Below, piece by piece: positions 8,268 to 16,472 of a stretch of 35,457 nucleotides of DNA. Location: assembly GCA_035690065.1 (NCBI GenBank), contig DASSKW010000078.1, positions 1 through 35,457 on the forward strand. Direction: 5' to 3'. Position numbers and translations under genes: made by a program. This DNA is from DASSKW01 sp035690065. GTDB lineage: Bacteria; Pseudomonadota; Gammaproteobacteria; Natronospirales; REEB76. The notes under the pieces are model-generated. The model saw only the letters and a program-made list of their open reading frames with translations, had not been told where the DNA came from and did not search any database. Every line of letters begins with the position of its first letter. Position 1 is the first letter of the stretch.

Positions 8268-8657
8268 TCAAAGTGTTGAGCTGGAGCCGGAATCACGTTT
8301 CCAGTTGTTGGCCAGCATCCACAGTCCACCGAAGATGATGAACAACGGCCACCACAGGTTCCAGGACAGGTCGAGCAGGAACATCAGCGCGACGGTGACG
8401 ACGGCCGCGGCAGAAACCAGCGAATGCAATACCGCACCATCGACTCTGCCTTGTCTGCGGTAACGCTGCACGGCGTAGGAGAGCGGACCCGCGGCCCCGA
8501 TCAGGATGAACAGCGCCCACCAGTTGTGGTATTCCATGAAACCGAAACTGATCCCGAAATTGTCGAGCAGGAACAGGACCCCGATCGCGATGACGATCAG
8601 GCCGGATACCAGACCCCCGCAGTTACGGCAGGCAGGTTTCGATCCAGATGTTTCCAT
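8268..8657 (-). CDS. Small membrane protein, LiaI/DUF5668-like
   Basis: From the ATG at 8657 the product has 129 residues. A short N-terminus with CRNCG is followed by four hydrophobic segments: GLVSGLIVIAIGVLFLLDNFG, WWALFILIGAAGPL, VSAAAVVTVALMFLLDLSW and NLWWPLFIIFGGLWMLANNW. The repeated 'WWpLfii-GG-w-l' pattern resembles the LiaI-LiaF/DUF5668 transmembrane region often linked to envelope stress. The open frame extends further upstream to 8930, but that stretch lacks membrane character and a good ribosome site, while GGGGAT precedes the chosen ATG. It is a single gene between two opposite-facing units. Confidence 0.7.
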   Translation of the reverse strand: METSGSKPACRNCGGLVSGLIVIAIGVLFLLDNFGISFGFMEYHNWWALFILIGAAGPLSYAVQRYRRQGRVDGAVLHSLVSAAAVVTVALMFLLDLSWNLWWPLFIIFGGLWMLANNWKRDSGSSSTL

Positions 8658-8956
8658 GGTATATCCCCAAGTGGTTCTATCGGCGTTACAGTAAGGCCGC
8701 AAGCCATGCTTCGGCAAGTGACGAACGTCATCACGAGGATACGCGCGGCGCTCAACCGGGACGGCGCCCGTGCAACTCATCCCTCCGAAGGAAGTTTCAG
8801 CACGGACAGCGGCGGAGATACGATCAATCACGCAATCCTTCATCCGTGAAGCGAGTCGCCGCAAATCCGGGGTCAAATGGATATGAATAGTCAATAGTCG
8901 CCAGTGGCACGCAGATAGCGTTAGACTCACACATGATCAAAACAAGGCGAACAGAT

Positions 8957-9283
8957 ATGAATGACCGGATAACCGATATCAGCAGTGCGCTTTTCGAGAC
9001 CCAGGTGATCAAATCAGAACTGCCGGTGCTGGTGGATTACTGGGCCGAGTGGTGTGCGCCTTGCAAGGCGATGGCACCGATCCTGGATGAGCTCGCGGAT
9101 GAATACCATGACAAGTTGCGCATCGCCAAGGTGAACGTGGAACTGGAGCCGCAGATCGCGCGTCAGTACGGGGTGCGCAGCCAGCCGACCATGATGCTGT
9201 TCAAGAACGGCAGCGTCGAAGCCCAGAAAGTCGGTGCCATGTCGAAATCGCAATTGAGAGCGTTCATCGAACTCAATCTGTAA
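8957..9283 (+). CDS. trxA: Thioredoxin
   Basis: The 108-residue product is a complete thioredoxin. The redox motif is WCAPC with Cys33 and Cys36, a buried Asp lies in VLVDYWAEW, and the cis-proline is in RSQPTMMLF. The family norm is WCGPC; an Ala in the third position is a common natural variant that can shift redox potential slightly. It reduces disulfides in cytoplasmic proteins using thioredoxin reductase. An in-frame ATG lies 24 bases upstream (8933), but ATG 8957 has the AAGGCGA ribosome site and gives the usual length. The AIM24-like gene follows after 60 bases. Confidence 0.92.
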   Translation: MNDRITDISSALFETQVIKSELPVLVDYWAEWCAPCKAMAPILDELADEYHDKLRIAKVNVELEPQIARQYGVRSQPTMMLFKNGSVEAQKVGAMSKSQLRAFIELNL

Positions 9284-9343
9284 AACCGCCTGTCAGTGCG
9301 GTGGATTGCTGTTTGATCAATCTTTATTTAAGGGGAGAAACAA

Positions 9344-10039
9344 GTGACAGTCCCAGTATTGAAACCGACCAATGTCCAGAATGAGAACTTCGCCGGCGTG
9401 ACGTATCACGTCCAGGGCGAACTGGTTCCCGTCCTGCATATCGAACTCGGCAACGCGCCGGTGTTTTTCGAACATCACGTGCTGTTGTGGAAGGAGCCGG
9501 CTGTGGATATCGGCATGAAGGCGGTCTCGGGTGCGTTCAAGCGCGCCATCGCCGGACTGCCGATACTCATGACCGTGGCCAGGGGTCCCGGACGCATCGG
9601 CTTCAGCCGTGACGGCGCCGGACATGTGTTCGGCATCCATCTCAACAAGGGCGAGGCGATAGAAGTCCGTGAGCATCAGTTCCTGGCGGCGACCGACAAC
9701 CTGGAATACGGGTTCTCGCGGGTCAAGGGCATCGCCAACATGATGTTCGGCGGCAGCGGGTTCTTCATCGATACCTTCGCCTGCAAGGATGCGGCCGGCG
9801 TCGTATGGCTGCACGGCTACGGCAATGTATTCGAGATCGAACTCAAGGCAGGCGAATCCATCGATGTGGAGCCGTCGGCGTGGATCTACAAGCAACCCAG
9901 CGTCAGGATGGATACCAACATCCAGCGTCTGACCGCCGGCTTATTTGGTGCCAGCGGCCAGCTGGTGGTCAACCGGTTCACAGGCCCCGGACGGCTCGGC
10001 ATTCAGTCCATGTCGCTGTATATGCCGCAGTCCAAATGA
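9344..10039 (+). CDS. AIM24 family protein
   Basis: The 231-residue product has the AIM24/TIGR00266 layout: a repetitive beta-rich, Gly-rich fold with no signal peptide or membrane helix. Recognisable segments are VLHIELGNAPVFFEHH, MKAVSGAFKRAIAGLPILM and GGSGFFIDTFACKDAAGVVWLHGYGNVFEIEL. Bacterial members have no settled function; the yeast homolog supports mitochondrial inner-membrane organisation. The start is GTG with a GGGGAGA ribosome site. It follows the thioredoxin gene on the same strand and may share its transcript. Family recognition is good; biological role unknown. Confidence 0.8.
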   Translation: MTVPVLKPTNVQNENFAGVTYHVQGELVPVLHIELGNAPVFFEHHVLLWKEPAVDIGMKAVSGAFKRAIAGLPILMTVARGPGRIGFSRDGAGHVFGIHLNKGEAIEVREHQFLAATDNLEYGFSRVKGIANMMFGGSGFFIDTFACKDAAGVVWLHGYGNVFEIELKAGESIDVEPSAWIYKQPSVRMDTNIQRLTAGLFGASGQLVVNRFTGPGRLGIQSMSLYMPQSK

Positions 10040-10110
10040 GCGGCTTGAATCAGGGCGGATAAATATCCGATACCTGACCGGGCTCTGGTCACGTGGCGTC
10101 TGGACGATGT

Positions 10111-10419
10111 TCAGGCGCTGACCGGTTTGGCCGGCCCCATCTGTTCGCGGACGATGCGTTTGGCGTATTCGCCAGCCTGCGATCTGGCCTGCGCCAGGCT
10201 CTCGAAATCACGGCCGTATTGCAGGGTCTTCTTGCGGCCTTCACCGGCTTCTTCCACCACTTCCGTGATCCTGATGCCGTTGACACGGAACTTGGGCGGT
10301 GGTGTATAGACTTTGATCGCATTCTTTGGACGCACTGCAGCCGGTGGCGGCGCGATGATATCGAACTGGATGCGGAAGGTTCCGAACTCGTGCTGAAAAT
10401 TGAGCATTTCTGCTGGCAT
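10111..10419 (-). CDS. Small hypothetical cytoplasmic protein
   Basis: The chosen start (ATG 10419, MPAEMLNFQHEF) gives 102 residues. There is no signal peptide or membrane segment. The C-terminal half (QYGRDFESLAQARSQAGEYAKRIVREQMG) looks helical, and the middle is proline-rich (IAPPPAAVRPKNAIKVYTPPPKF). Possible longer forms reach 10467 but begin without a better ribosome site. An inverted repeat (CCGTGTG at 10448-10454, CACACGG at 10463-10469) lies just upstream and may belong to its control region. I do not recognise the family. Confidence 0.6.
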   Translation of the reverse strand: MPAEMLNFQHEFGTFRIQFDIIAPPPAAVRPKNAIKVYTPPPKFRVNGIRITEVVEEAGEGRKKTLQYGRDFESLAQARSQAGEYAKRIVREQMGPAKPVSA

Positions 10420-10703
10420 GATGTTTCCCGATACGTGACCGGCAACTCCGTGTGCCGTGTAACACACGGATTCACGGGAGGCTTGCCGTTAACCTTGAAT
10501 GAATCTGATACTTGATCGAGTCCCGTGTAGTGATGACACGGTCCGGGGGGCGGGGCAGATGCGGTCGGCATCCGACACATACCAGGAGGTTGGTTTCAGG
10601 ATACGCTCAATCGAGGCTGTAAACCGGAATCAGCAAGTGATAGCAGGGGTTCTTTTGGGCGGATGCAGCAGGGCTGGCAGCAAACCGGGTTCTGGCCTGG
10701 AGT

Positions 10704-11810
10704 TCATCCAGACTGATTTGCCATCCCCATGCGTCGCAACCAGCGATAGTGAGAGGCGATACCGGAGCGAAAGCTGGGACTCTCGGTATAACGGATCCCG
10801 AATTCGTTGCAGGTCTGCTTGATCAGTTTGGACATCGCCGGGTAATTGGTGTGGCAGACACGCGGGAACAGATGATGCTCGATCTGGAAATTCAATCCAC
10901 CCACCAGCCAGCAAACCAGTCTGTTGTTACGCGCGAAATTGATAGTGCTTTCGATCTGATGCACCGCCCAGGTATTGTGGATCTGGCCGGTGTCTGAGTC
11001 AGGGACCGGGAATTCTGCGCCCTCGACACAATGTGCCAGCTGGAATACCACGCTCAGCACCACCCCCGTTACTGCGACACTGACGATGTAGAACAACACG
11101 ACGATCCAGAACGGGTGGAACAGCAGCGGGATGATGAATGCGAGCGTGAAGAAGAGCGCCTTGCCCGCGAAGAACCACAGCAACTCCCAGCTGCGTGGAC
11201 GCGGGAACCGGTTCTCGCCCATGCGGCCGACAGCGACATCGCGGAAGTCATCGAAGAAATGCCACTTGATACCCATCACTCCGTAGAGTGGCCACAGATA
11301 CCAATGCTGCCAGCGGTGAAATGCAAGGCGCTTGTTCTGCGGGCTGAGCCGGCCAAAGAACCCGAGATCAATATCGGTATCGTGGCCCTTGATGTTCACG
11401 TACATGTGATGGAACACGGCATGCTTCCAGCGCCACACATAGGAACTGCCGCCAACCATGTCGAGACTCATGGCCATCAACTTGTTGATCCACTGACGAT
11501 TCGAATACGCCTTGTGTCCGCCGTCGTGCTGGATGTTGAATCCGATCAGCGCGGCCGAGAAACCGAGCAGCATCGCGAGCGGCACGGCTTGCCACCAGGT
11601 CTTTGCAGCGAACACCAGCAATGCGTAAGAGAGTGCAAAAGCGCTCAATATGACCAGCGTCTTGAGGTACATGCGCGGACAATCCCGCTGCCGCAGACCG
11701 GTCTCCTTGAAGAATAATTCCACGCGCTGGCGAAGGGTGTGCTGGAACTCGGTGTTTTCGTTGAAGCGGATGCGGTTCTGCAGTGTGGGAGATTGAATCG
11801 TGTGCGTCAC
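10704..11810 (-). CDS. Membrane fatty-acid desaturase (COG3239 type)
   Basis: From the GTG at 11810 the product has 368 residues. It shows all three di-iron histidine boxes of membrane desaturases: HDGGH at 95-99, HAVFHH at 130-135 and QIEHH at 309-313. The QxxHH third box is typical of the linoleoyl-CoA/front-end-like COG3239 group. Four or so transmembrane segments lie at about 50-95 and 210-255. The enzyme inserts a double bond into an acyl chain using O2 and electrons from ferredoxin or cytochrome b5-like partners, adjusting membrane fluidity. The GTG has a GAGG ribosome site 7 bases upstream; an in-frame ATG at 11936 would add about 42 residues of low-quality sequence. It is divergent from the amidohydrolase gene. 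Confidence 0.88.
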   Translation of the reverse strand: MTHTIQSPTLQNRIRFNENTEFQHTLRQRVELFFKETGLRQRDCPRMYLKTLVILSAFALSYALLVFAAKTWWQAVPLAMLLGFSAALIGFNIQHDGGHKAYSNRQWINKLMAMSLDMVGGSSYVWRWKHAVFHHMYVNIKGHDTDIDLGFFGRLSPQNKRLAFHRWQHWYLWPLYGVMGIKWHFFDDFRDVAVGRMGENRFPRPRSWELLWFFAGKALFFTLAFIIPLLFHPFWIVVLFYIVSVAVTGVVLSVVFQLAHCVEGAEFPVPDSDTGQIHNTWAVHQIESTINFARNNRLVCWLVGGLNFQIEHHLFPRVCHTNYPAMSKLIKQTCNEFGIRYTESPSFRSGIASHYRWLRRMGMANQSG

Positions 11811-11941
11811 AAAGGTGCCTCGGGCGGTGACAGATATCGCAAGGCGGACCCCGGCGCTCGTCTGTAGCCTGTTCAGGGTAGCAGACTCCGGGCAAGAACG
11901 GGTTACGGGCCGGCAGCCCCGCGCCAACACTGGCATGGTGC

Positions 11942-11952
11942 GGGGGGGGGGG
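11942..11952. repeat. 11-base homopolymeric G tract in a divergent intergenic region
   Basis: Eleven consecutive G residues, followed closely by CAGGGG, lie between the desaturase gene (start 11810, minus) and the amidohydrolase gene (start 12068, plus). No coding frame that I accept crosses it. Confidence 0.95.
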
Positions 11953-12067
11953 CAGGGGTGGACTCCACGGTCCAGTCGGGGTTTGACAGAACCCGGAATT
12001 TAAGTGAACCATGACAACCCCGAAACGCCGTCACTGGCAGCCGACCTTCAAACCTGGAGCCAAACTC

Positions 12068-13378
12068 ATGCGGTATCTGTCCTCGTTCGCATCATCCATG
12101 GCCTGTTGTCTGTTGCTGCTTGCGCCGTTGCACGCGGCTCCGGTACCCGCAGCCACGCCTGTGGTACTCAAGGCAGCGCATCTGTTCGATGCCGTCTCCG
12201 GCAAGCTGACCGATCGCGGCATGCTGCTGGTGGAAGGCGGCAAGATCATCGCGGTCGGCAGTGACATCAAGGTACCGGCCGATGCCAAAGTCATCGATCT
12301 CGGTGATGCGACCCTGCTGCCGGGTTTCATCGATGCGCATGTGCATCTGTCGGTGCAGATGTCTGACGACTGGTACAAGGATTTCTACAACAGCGTCATG
12401 CGTTTCCCCGCCGAGCAGGCGCTGTACGGTTCGATGTATGCGCGCGAGACGCTGGAAGCGGGCTTCACCACCGTGCGCGATCTGGGTGGGCGCGACTGGG
12501 TGCCGCTGGGGCTGCGCAATGCCATCAATGCCGGTGTGATCGAAGGGCCGCGCATGCTGATCGCCAACAATTTCATCGGCGCGACCGGCGGGCATGCCGA
12601 TCAGGCGCCGTTCCCGCCACAGCGCGTCGCACCGCTCGGGCCGATCGACGGGGTGTGCAACGGCCCGGATGAATGCCGCGCGGCGGTGCGTTACCAGATC
12701 AAGTACGGTGCGGATGTGATCAAGTTCATGCCATCGGGCGGCGTGCTGTCGCTTACCGATCCGGTGGATACGCCGGAGCTGTCGCAAGCAGAGATGGATG
12801 CGATCGTCTCGGAAGCACACGCCTGGCACCGCAAGGTCGCTGCGCATTGCCACGGTGATATCGCGGCGAAGATGGCGATCAAGGCCGGCGTGGATTCCAT
12901 CGAGCACGGCACCTTCCTGAAAGACGACACCTTGCGCGAGATGAAAGCCAGGGGCGTGTATCTGGTGCCGACACTGTTCGCGGGTGCCTGGGTGGGGGAG
13001 AAAGCCGACGAGTTTCCGCCGGCGATCGCCGTCAAGGCGCGCGCGGCGGCAGCGCAGATGCAGATCATGTTCCAGCATGCGGTGAAGATCGGGGTGCCGG
13101 TCGCATTCGGTACCGACTCCGGCGTCGAGCCGCACGGCCTGGATGCCCGCGAGTTCGCGCTGATGGTGAAGAACGGCATGTCGCCGGCACAGGCCCTGAT
13201 GGCGGCGACACACAATGCTGCCCAGTTGCTGGGGGTTGCGGCCGAGACCGGTACGCTCGAAGCCGGCAAGGATGCGGATGTGGTCGCCGTGTCCGGCAAT
13301 CCGCTGGATGATATCCGCACGACCGAACATCCGGTGTTGGTGATGAAGGGTGGAACCATCTACGTCGAGAAACTGTAA
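12068..13378 (+). CDS. Secreted metal-dependent amidohydrolase (Xaa-Pro/Xaa-Arg dipeptidase-like)
   Basis: From ATG 12068 the product has 436 residues and starts with a signal peptide (MRYLSSFASSMACCLLLLAPLHAAP). The amidohydrolase core has the metal ligands in order: HVH at 91-93, a lysine in DVIKFMPSGG (Lys219, probably carbamylated to bridge two metals), AAHCH (His260), SIEHGTF (His280) and FGTDSG (Asp350). This set resembles the prolidase-like peptidases acting on Xaa-Pro or Xaa-Arg/Lys dipeptides. An upstream in-frame ATG at 12011 would put a charged stretch before the signal peptide; CTGGAG 8 bases before 12068 supports the later start. It would act in the periplasm. Substrate is inferred only. 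Confidence 0.85.
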   Translation: MRYLSSFASSMACCLLLLAPLHAAPVPAATPVVLKAAHLFDAVSGKLTDRGMLLVEGGKIIAVGSDIKVPADAKVIDLGDATLLPGFIDAHVHLSVQMSDDWYKDFYNSVMRFPAEQALYGSMYARETLEAGFTTVRDLGGRDWVPLGLRNAINAGVIEGPRMLIANNFIGATGGHADQAPFPPQRVAPLGPIDGVCNGPDECRAAVRYQIKYGADVIKFMPSGGVLSLTDPVDTPELSQAEMDAIVSEAHAWHRKVAAHCHGDIAAKMAIKAGVDSIEHGTFLKDDTLREMKARGVYLVPTLFAGAWVGEKADEFPPAIAVKARAAAAQMQIMFQHAVKIGVPVAFGTDSGVEPHGLDAREFALMVKNGMSPAQALMAATHNAAQLLGVAAETGTLEAGKDADVVAVSGNPLDDIRTTEHPVLVMKGGTIYVEKL

Positions 13379-13422
13379 CGCGAGTCTGCTGCGACCACTT
13401 CATGGGCGCAGGCGGCCGTCTG

Positions 13423-13438
13423 CATGACAATTGTCATG
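13423..13438. promoter_or_regulatory. 16-bp perfect palindrome, candidate operator
   Basis: CATGACAATTGTCATG is a perfect inverted repeat with no spacer. It lies 45 bases after the amidohydrolase stop and 84 bases before the MFS transporter start, inside the only region that could hold the transporter's promoter. It is too short and lacks the loop needed for a terminator, so an operator for a dimeric regulator is the simplest reading. No regulator gene is next to it. Confidence 0.6.
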
Positions 13439-13521
13439 TCGCCGGGTTAACGAATAGCGGTTCATCCGCTGCCGGATTTGTAGCATGATGGCGCACATCA
13501 AGGCGGGTGCCGGAGCAGGTC

Positions 13522-14826
13522 ATGTCAGTCGAAACGAAGCGGCCATCCATCTTCGCAAATCGTGATTTCCGCCTGCTGTTCGGTGGCAGCACCATCTCTG
13601 CACTGGGTGACCAGTTCACGCTGGTGGCGTTACCGTGGCTGGTGCTCAAGCTCACCGGCGACGCGGCGGCGCTGGGACTGGTACTCGCGGCCATGGCCTT
13701 GCCGCGCGCCTTGTTCATGTTTATCGGCGGTGCCGTCGTCGACCGCATGTCGCCACGCCGGGTGTTGCTCGCTTCGCGCACGGTCAATGCGATCCTGATC
13801 GGGATCCTCGCGGTACTGGTGTTGGGTGGAGCTATCCAGATGTGGATGGTCTATGCGATTGCCCTGGGGATCGGGCTTGCGACGGCGTTCGCCTATCCGG
13901 CAGGCTCCGCCATCCTGCCGCAGCTGGTCGAGCCGCAGCAGTTGCGGGCGTCGAACGCCGTATTCATGAGCATGCGTCAATTGTCCATGTTCGTGGGTCC
14001 GGCATTGGCAGGACTGGTAATCAGCTTCGGGGCACACAGGGTCGTCGCCACGCAGGCAGTCTCGGATGCTTCCGGCATGGGCCTCGCGTTCAGCATCGAT
14101 GCGCTGAGTTTCCTGTTCTCGCTGGGTTCGCTGCTGATGGTGCGCATCCACAGTGACTATCATCCACCCAAACCCGTCGGCGGAGTGTTGGCGGATGTCG
14201 CGAGCGGGATACGGGCCATCTGGTCGGATGTGTCGTTGCGCGCTTTCATCCTGTATGCCGCCGTGGTGTCGGTGTTCGTGGCTGGCCCGATCCAGGTCGG
14301 GCTGCCGGTACTGGCGGATACGCGGCTCGATTGGGGGGCGGCATCGCTGGGCGCGTTGATGACGGCGAACGGTGGCGGCGTGGTAGTCGGCAGCGTCCTG
14401 TCCGGACTCGGCACCAAACTGGCACGCGGCCATATCGGCATAATGGTACTGTGCGTCGACACCTGCGTCGGTGTGGCGATCGTCGCGCTGACCCTGGTGC
14501 ATTCCACTCTGGTCGGCGCGGGGCTGCTTGGCACGGTGGGATTGTTGGCAGGTATCGCGCAGATCGCGGTGTTCACCTGGGTGCAGCAGCGGGTGTCGCA
14601 GGCCATGATGGGCCGCACCATGAGCGTGCTGATGTTCACCTTCATGGGTCTGGGCCCTATCTCCGCGGCGGTATCAGGCGCATTGCTCAAGGTGATCTCA
14701 TTGAGTGCGTTGTTCGGTGGGGCCGGCATCATATTGAGTGTGTTCGCCCTGTTATGTCTCATCAGCCCACAGATGCGCAGCATCGGTTACAGTCAGCCAC
14801 TGGCCGCTCAAGCCGCATCCAAATAA
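13522..14826 (+). CDS. MFS transporter (EntS/MFS_3-like exporter)
   Basis: The 434-residue product has about 12 transmembrane segments. The N-terminal signature is NRDFRLLFGGSTISALGDQFTLVALPWLVLKLTG, and the loop after the second helix carries a DRMSPRRVLL motif (the MFS motif A region). These features match the drug/siderophore exporter group (MFS_1/MFS_3, EntS-like) in the inner membrane. Substrate cannot be told. The chosen ATG has GGAG 6 bases upstream; an in-frame GTG at 13507 is possible. The palindrome at 13423-13438 lies in its upstream region and may control it. It appears to be a single-gene unit. Confidence 0.82.
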   Translation: MSVETKRPSIFANRDFRLLFGGSTISALGDQFTLVALPWLVLKLTGDAAALGLVLAAMALPRALFMFIGGAVVDRMSPRRVLLASRTVNAILIGILAVLVLGGAIQMWMVYAIALGIGLATAFAYPAGSAILPQLVEPQQLRASNAVFMSMRQLSMFVGPALAGLVISFGAHRVVATQAVSDASGMGLAFSIDALSFLFSLGSLLMVRIHSDYHPPKPVGGVLADVASGIRAIWSDVSLRAFILYAAVVSVFVAGPIQVGLPVLADTRLDWGAASLGALMTANGGGVVVGSVLSGLGTKLARGHIGIMVLCVDTCVGVAIVALTLVHSTLVGAGLLGTVGLLAGIAQIAVFTWVQQRVSQAMMGRTMSVLMFTFMGLGPISAAVSGALLKVISLSALFGGAGIILSVFALLCLISPQMRSIGYSQPLAAQAASK

Positions 14827-14942
14827 CTGCTCGACGATGTATTGTCCATCGCCTATGATTCGAGTTGGATATCCGAATTCTTTAATATGTAAAATGTTGC
14901 ATAAGTTGGTGTTTCATGGAAATTGTTTCGGGGACCGGACGG

Positions 14943-15284
14943 ATGAGCAAGATGGAAGAACGCCGAAAGTACAAACGGCTGAGCCTGGAAGAGCGTGCCA
15001 TCGTACGTTCCGATGCTGAAGAGGAATCCGACCGTACCGGATTCCATTGCAAGATCGTCGATGTCTCTGCAGGCGGTATGCAGCTCCATCTCAAACACGC
15101 CTATCCGGTGGGTGAGAAACTCGACATCATGGCGTACATGGAAGGCTACGGAAATTCATTCCATCTGGTCGGTGAAGTCAAATGGCTGAAGGTGCTGGGG
15201 GACAAGGAAGGCTTTGCCATCGGTATCGGGATAGAGGATACCAGCGACCAGGACATCACCGATTGGAAGCGCGTGTTCAACTGA
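14943..15284 (+). CDS. PilZ domain protein
   Basis: From ATG 14943 the product has 113 residues, about a single PilZ domain. It carries the c-di-GMP-binding pair: RxxxR in EERRKYKRL (Arg8 to Arg12) and DxSxxG in IVDVSAGGMQL (Asp40, Ser42, Gly45). PilZ domains bind cyclic di-GMP and act on motility, adhesion or exopolysaccharide. No other domain is attached, so it probably acts through a partner. Upstream in-frame ATG 14916 lacks a ribosome site, while CGGGGA sits before 14943. The leader (14827-14942) is visibly AT-richer and presumably holds the promoter. No cyclase or glycan gene is next door. Confidence 0.88.
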   Translation: MSKMEERRKYKRLSLEERAIVRSDAEEESDRTGFHCKIVDVSAGGMQLHLKHAYPVGEKLDIMAYMEGYGNSFHLVGEVKWLKVLGDKEGFAIGIGIEDTSDQDITDWKRVFN

Positions 15285-15502
15285 AGCACCATTCTGAAAA
15301 CTGACATCCTGCCTTATATGCAAGCATCTGCTGCTGCATCATCGGCTACCGGCTCTACTCAATTACACTTTATGATTTTGTCACGCTGTGCAACCCAGAC
15401 ACCCGCCTGTCTGTCAGCGACATGACTATGAGCGACGGAGTACAGGAAGGTCGCCCCGCATAAATGCCAGGCAGTATCGCGACAGAATCGGCGACGGGAA
15501 GG
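15285..15502. other. Intergenic region with no recognised feature
   Basis: This stretch between the PilZ gene and the small minus-strand frame contains no convincing frame, hairpin terminator or promoter pair. A plus-strand frame (15464-15709) overlaps the small gene and lacks support. Confidence 0.5.
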
Positions 15503-15769
15503 TTATCTGGTTTTGCTGGCGATCCCCGGGACCGTGTCACCCTGCTGATGCAGGATGAAGGGGCCGGACTGTTCGCCCGGGTGTGCGACGGCATACTTGT
15601 AATCGCGCAGGGTACCCTGATGTCCGCTCGGACAGTCCACCAGGTCCTGATCCCGGAGCCGGTAAAACACGCTTGCGCGAACCTCGACCGGTGTCGGCGG
15701 GCTGCATAACGTGCAGTAGACGCTTGAATCCAGCAGACTGATCAATGACCTGACGCGGGCTGATGCCAT
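15503..15769 (-). CDS. Putative small protein, unknown function
   Basis: The frame from ATG 15769 encodes 88 residues (begins MASARVRSLISLLDSSVY). The main support is a very good ribosome site, AGGGGAAG, about 6 bases before the ATG. The sequence has CTLC near residue 20 and DCPSGH near 48, a Cys pattern that could bind a metal, but I do not recognise a family. There is no signal peptide or membrane segment. It is transcribed away from the DUF1857 gene's end, which is 124 bases upstream on the same strand. Confidence 0.4.
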   Translation of the reverse strand: MASARVRSLISLLDSSVYCTLCSPPTPVEVRASVFYRLRDQDLVDCPSGHQGTLRDYKYAVAHPGEQSGPFILHQQGDTVPGIASKTR

Positions 15770-15893
15770 CTTAGACTTCCCCTGTCGATAGGTGTCCGTG
15801 AGCGTGGCCAGTCTAGGCGCCGCCTCACAGGGCGACAAGTCAGCAATTTCTTACACGCCACGTAAGCGATATCGTACAGATGGGTATCTCGCA

Positions 15894-16349
15894 TCAATCC
15901 AGCAGACCGTTTACGGCCAGCGCCCTGATACGCTGCACGGTGTCGAGGTCAGCTTCGAAATAGGCCTGTTTGACGAAATCTTCGTATTCAGCACCGTCCA
16001 CCGTCACAGTCTCATAACTGAAACGCAGGAACAGATGCTCGGGTCGCGGCTCCTCGATGTGGATGTGCAGATGGCTGGCGGGAAATTCGGGGCTCGGCTC
16101 GATGCTGTAATGCACGGATTCGTTAGCGATGAATCTGACCAGATCGTTGATGATGTGTGAACCGAAATGCAGTTCCCGCTCCATGAACCCTTCGCCACGA
16201 GTGCGGACCCGCATCGCATCGAGTCCGTAGATGAATTCATCAGGGCGCTCTGCCCGTGCCAGCAGACCATGCCATAGCTGGGTGCGTGTCAACGGGATGA
16301 TCGCAGGATCGTTTGGGTCATTGACCTGTATCAGATGTTCGTATTTCAT
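15894..16349 (-). CDS. DUF1857 (AtaL-like SRPBCC fold) protein
   Basis: The 151-residue product begins MKYEHLIQVNDPNDPAIIPLTRTQLWHGLLARAERP, the usual opening of DUF1857 proteins, and ends with a long helix (VDGAEYEDFVKQAYFEADLDTVQRIRAL). This is the SRPBCC helix-grip fold, a pocket for small hydrophobic molecules. Fungal members sit in secondary-metabolite clusters; bacterial ones have no known role. No signal peptide, so cytoplasmic. It is divergent from the lipoprotein gene with about 120 bases between starts. Confidence 0.75.
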   Translation of the reverse strand: MKYEHLIQVNDPNDPAIIPLTRTQLWHGLLARAERPDEFIYGLDAMRVRTRGEGFMERELHFGSHIINDLVRFIANESVHYSIEPSPEFPASHLHIHIEEPRPEHLFLRFSYETVTVDGAEYEDFVKQAYFEADLDTVQRIRALAVNGLLD

Positions 16350-16472
16350 CCGGTCCTCCGCACGACATAATCCCCGCAGTCACATGGTCTGAATATCACG
16401 ACCGGTCAACGATAATTCTTCACCCGCGTTCTCGTTTTGCATTGCACATTGATATCCCAAGGGAGGGAAGTC

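Noticed and set aside
8658..8930. N-terminal extension of the small membrane protein to 220 residues
   Set aside because: The added part is not membrane-like and lacks a ribosome site, whereas the ATG at 8657 has one.
9285..9302. Hairpin after trxA as a terminator
   Set aside because: Only 5 paired bases and no T-run directly after the stem.
10499..10822. 107-codon plus-strand frame between two minus-strand genes
   Set aside because: No ribosome site, low-quality protein composition and overlap with the desaturase end.
15464..15709. 81-codon plus-strand frame over the small minus-strand gene
   Set aside because: No ribosome site; the minus-strand frame has a much better one.
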